From: Anodontia alba
Taxonomy: Eukaryota > Mollusca > Bivalvia > Lucinida > Lucinidae
NCBI GenBank assembly: GCA_964016985.1
Contig: OZ024828.1
Coordinates: forward strand, 4,799,701-4,863,700
DNA: 64,000 nt
Direction: 5' to 3'
Shown here: piece by piece, positions 63,622 to 64,000 of the stretch
How the letters are laid out: every line of letters starts with the position of its first letter
Numbering within the stretch: position 1 is the stretch's first letter
The notes under the pieces: generated by a model
What the model was told of the DNA's origin: nothing
Database searches by the model: none
What the model saw: the letters and a program-made list of their open reading frames with translations, nothing else
Translations under genes and position numbers: made by a program

Positions 63622-63715
63622 TAATATAGTATAGTGGCTCAGATTTAAGCTCAAGTTTCAGCTCACCAATGCATTTGTCATAGCTCTCTTTTCGACCAAA
63701 AAGTACATGTATTCA

Positions 63716-64000
63716 TACAGTCAACCCTCTTTATACCGACACTCGATACAACGACAAAATTCTTTCTAATGATAATTTGACACCACGAAACCTTTGTTCA
63801 AGGGGTGACGGTTAATGAGAAATTATGCAATAATATTGCATTAAAACTTAAGCCACATATGTTTTGGATATTTGTTAGAATCGCCTCACTGAGGCGATTC
63901 TAACAAATATCCAAAACATATGTTCTATGGGGAATTAATAATAAAACAAGGTCTTTCTTAACATTCTGTCCATTAAGGCTTCTTTATAACAGAAAATTAA
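63716..64000. mobile_element. P14 pogo-like foldback element, cut by window end
   Basis: TACAGTCAACCCTCTTTATA start, then the perfect core hairpin 'tggatatttgttagaatcgc' with complement at 63868-63922. It is in direct orientation to 62968-63621. Confidence 0.65.

Overview
The window reads as intron and intergenic DNA from a mollusc, most likely a bivalve. It is AT-rich and eukaryotic: spliced exons with GT..AG borders, tRNA-headed SINEs with target-site duplications, Tc1/mariner, piggyBac-like and pogo-like relics, and the 'agaggcccacgggcc ... ggtgagct' and 'gggccataactcaag' repeats that I associate with mollusc genomes. There are no operons, rRNA genes or CRISPR arrays. The species call is an inference.

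The one confidently identified host gene is ATXN10 (ataxin-10) on the minus strand. Seven in-phase internal exons run from 62946 down to 47770. They are followed by two homologous, intact, phase-compatible terminal exons, 46201-46379 and 44837-45018, each with its own stop codon and AATAAA signal. The 5' exons lie beyond the right edge. The introns are packed with repeats.

The left 44 kb holds no gene I can name. One candidate terminal exon lies at 18486-18623 (+), and one decayed mariner transposase lies at 16046-16440 (-). The rest is a mosaic of palindromic non-autonomous elements, which I label P1 to P15 here; the names are mine. P1, about 280 bp, is present 23 times. P3 is the 'cagacgac' family, and P4, P9 and P11 have TTAA-type ends. 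P2, P8 and P14 have pogo-like ends, P5 is a GC-rich near-perfect palindrome, and P6 has GGGCCCAGTTGTTCAAA-like ends. Also present are a minisatellite (7530-8800), large mollusc tandem-repeat elements (29900-32731, 40035-42417, 57760-59490), dispersed repeats R1 and R3, SINEs and a hAT-like element with a 6-bp flanking repeat (43251-44194).

The most unusual objects are these. (1) A complete 520-bp miniature LTR element lies at 52767-53286. It has an 18-nt tRNA-Pro-type primer site, a polypurine tract and 4-bp target duplications, and both LTRs carry a tRNA-like segment with pol III A and B boxes. (2) ATXN10 has tandem alternative last exons. (3) Four otherwise different element families share one hairpin core. 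(4) An inverted repeat pair in ATXN10 introns flanks exactly two exons.
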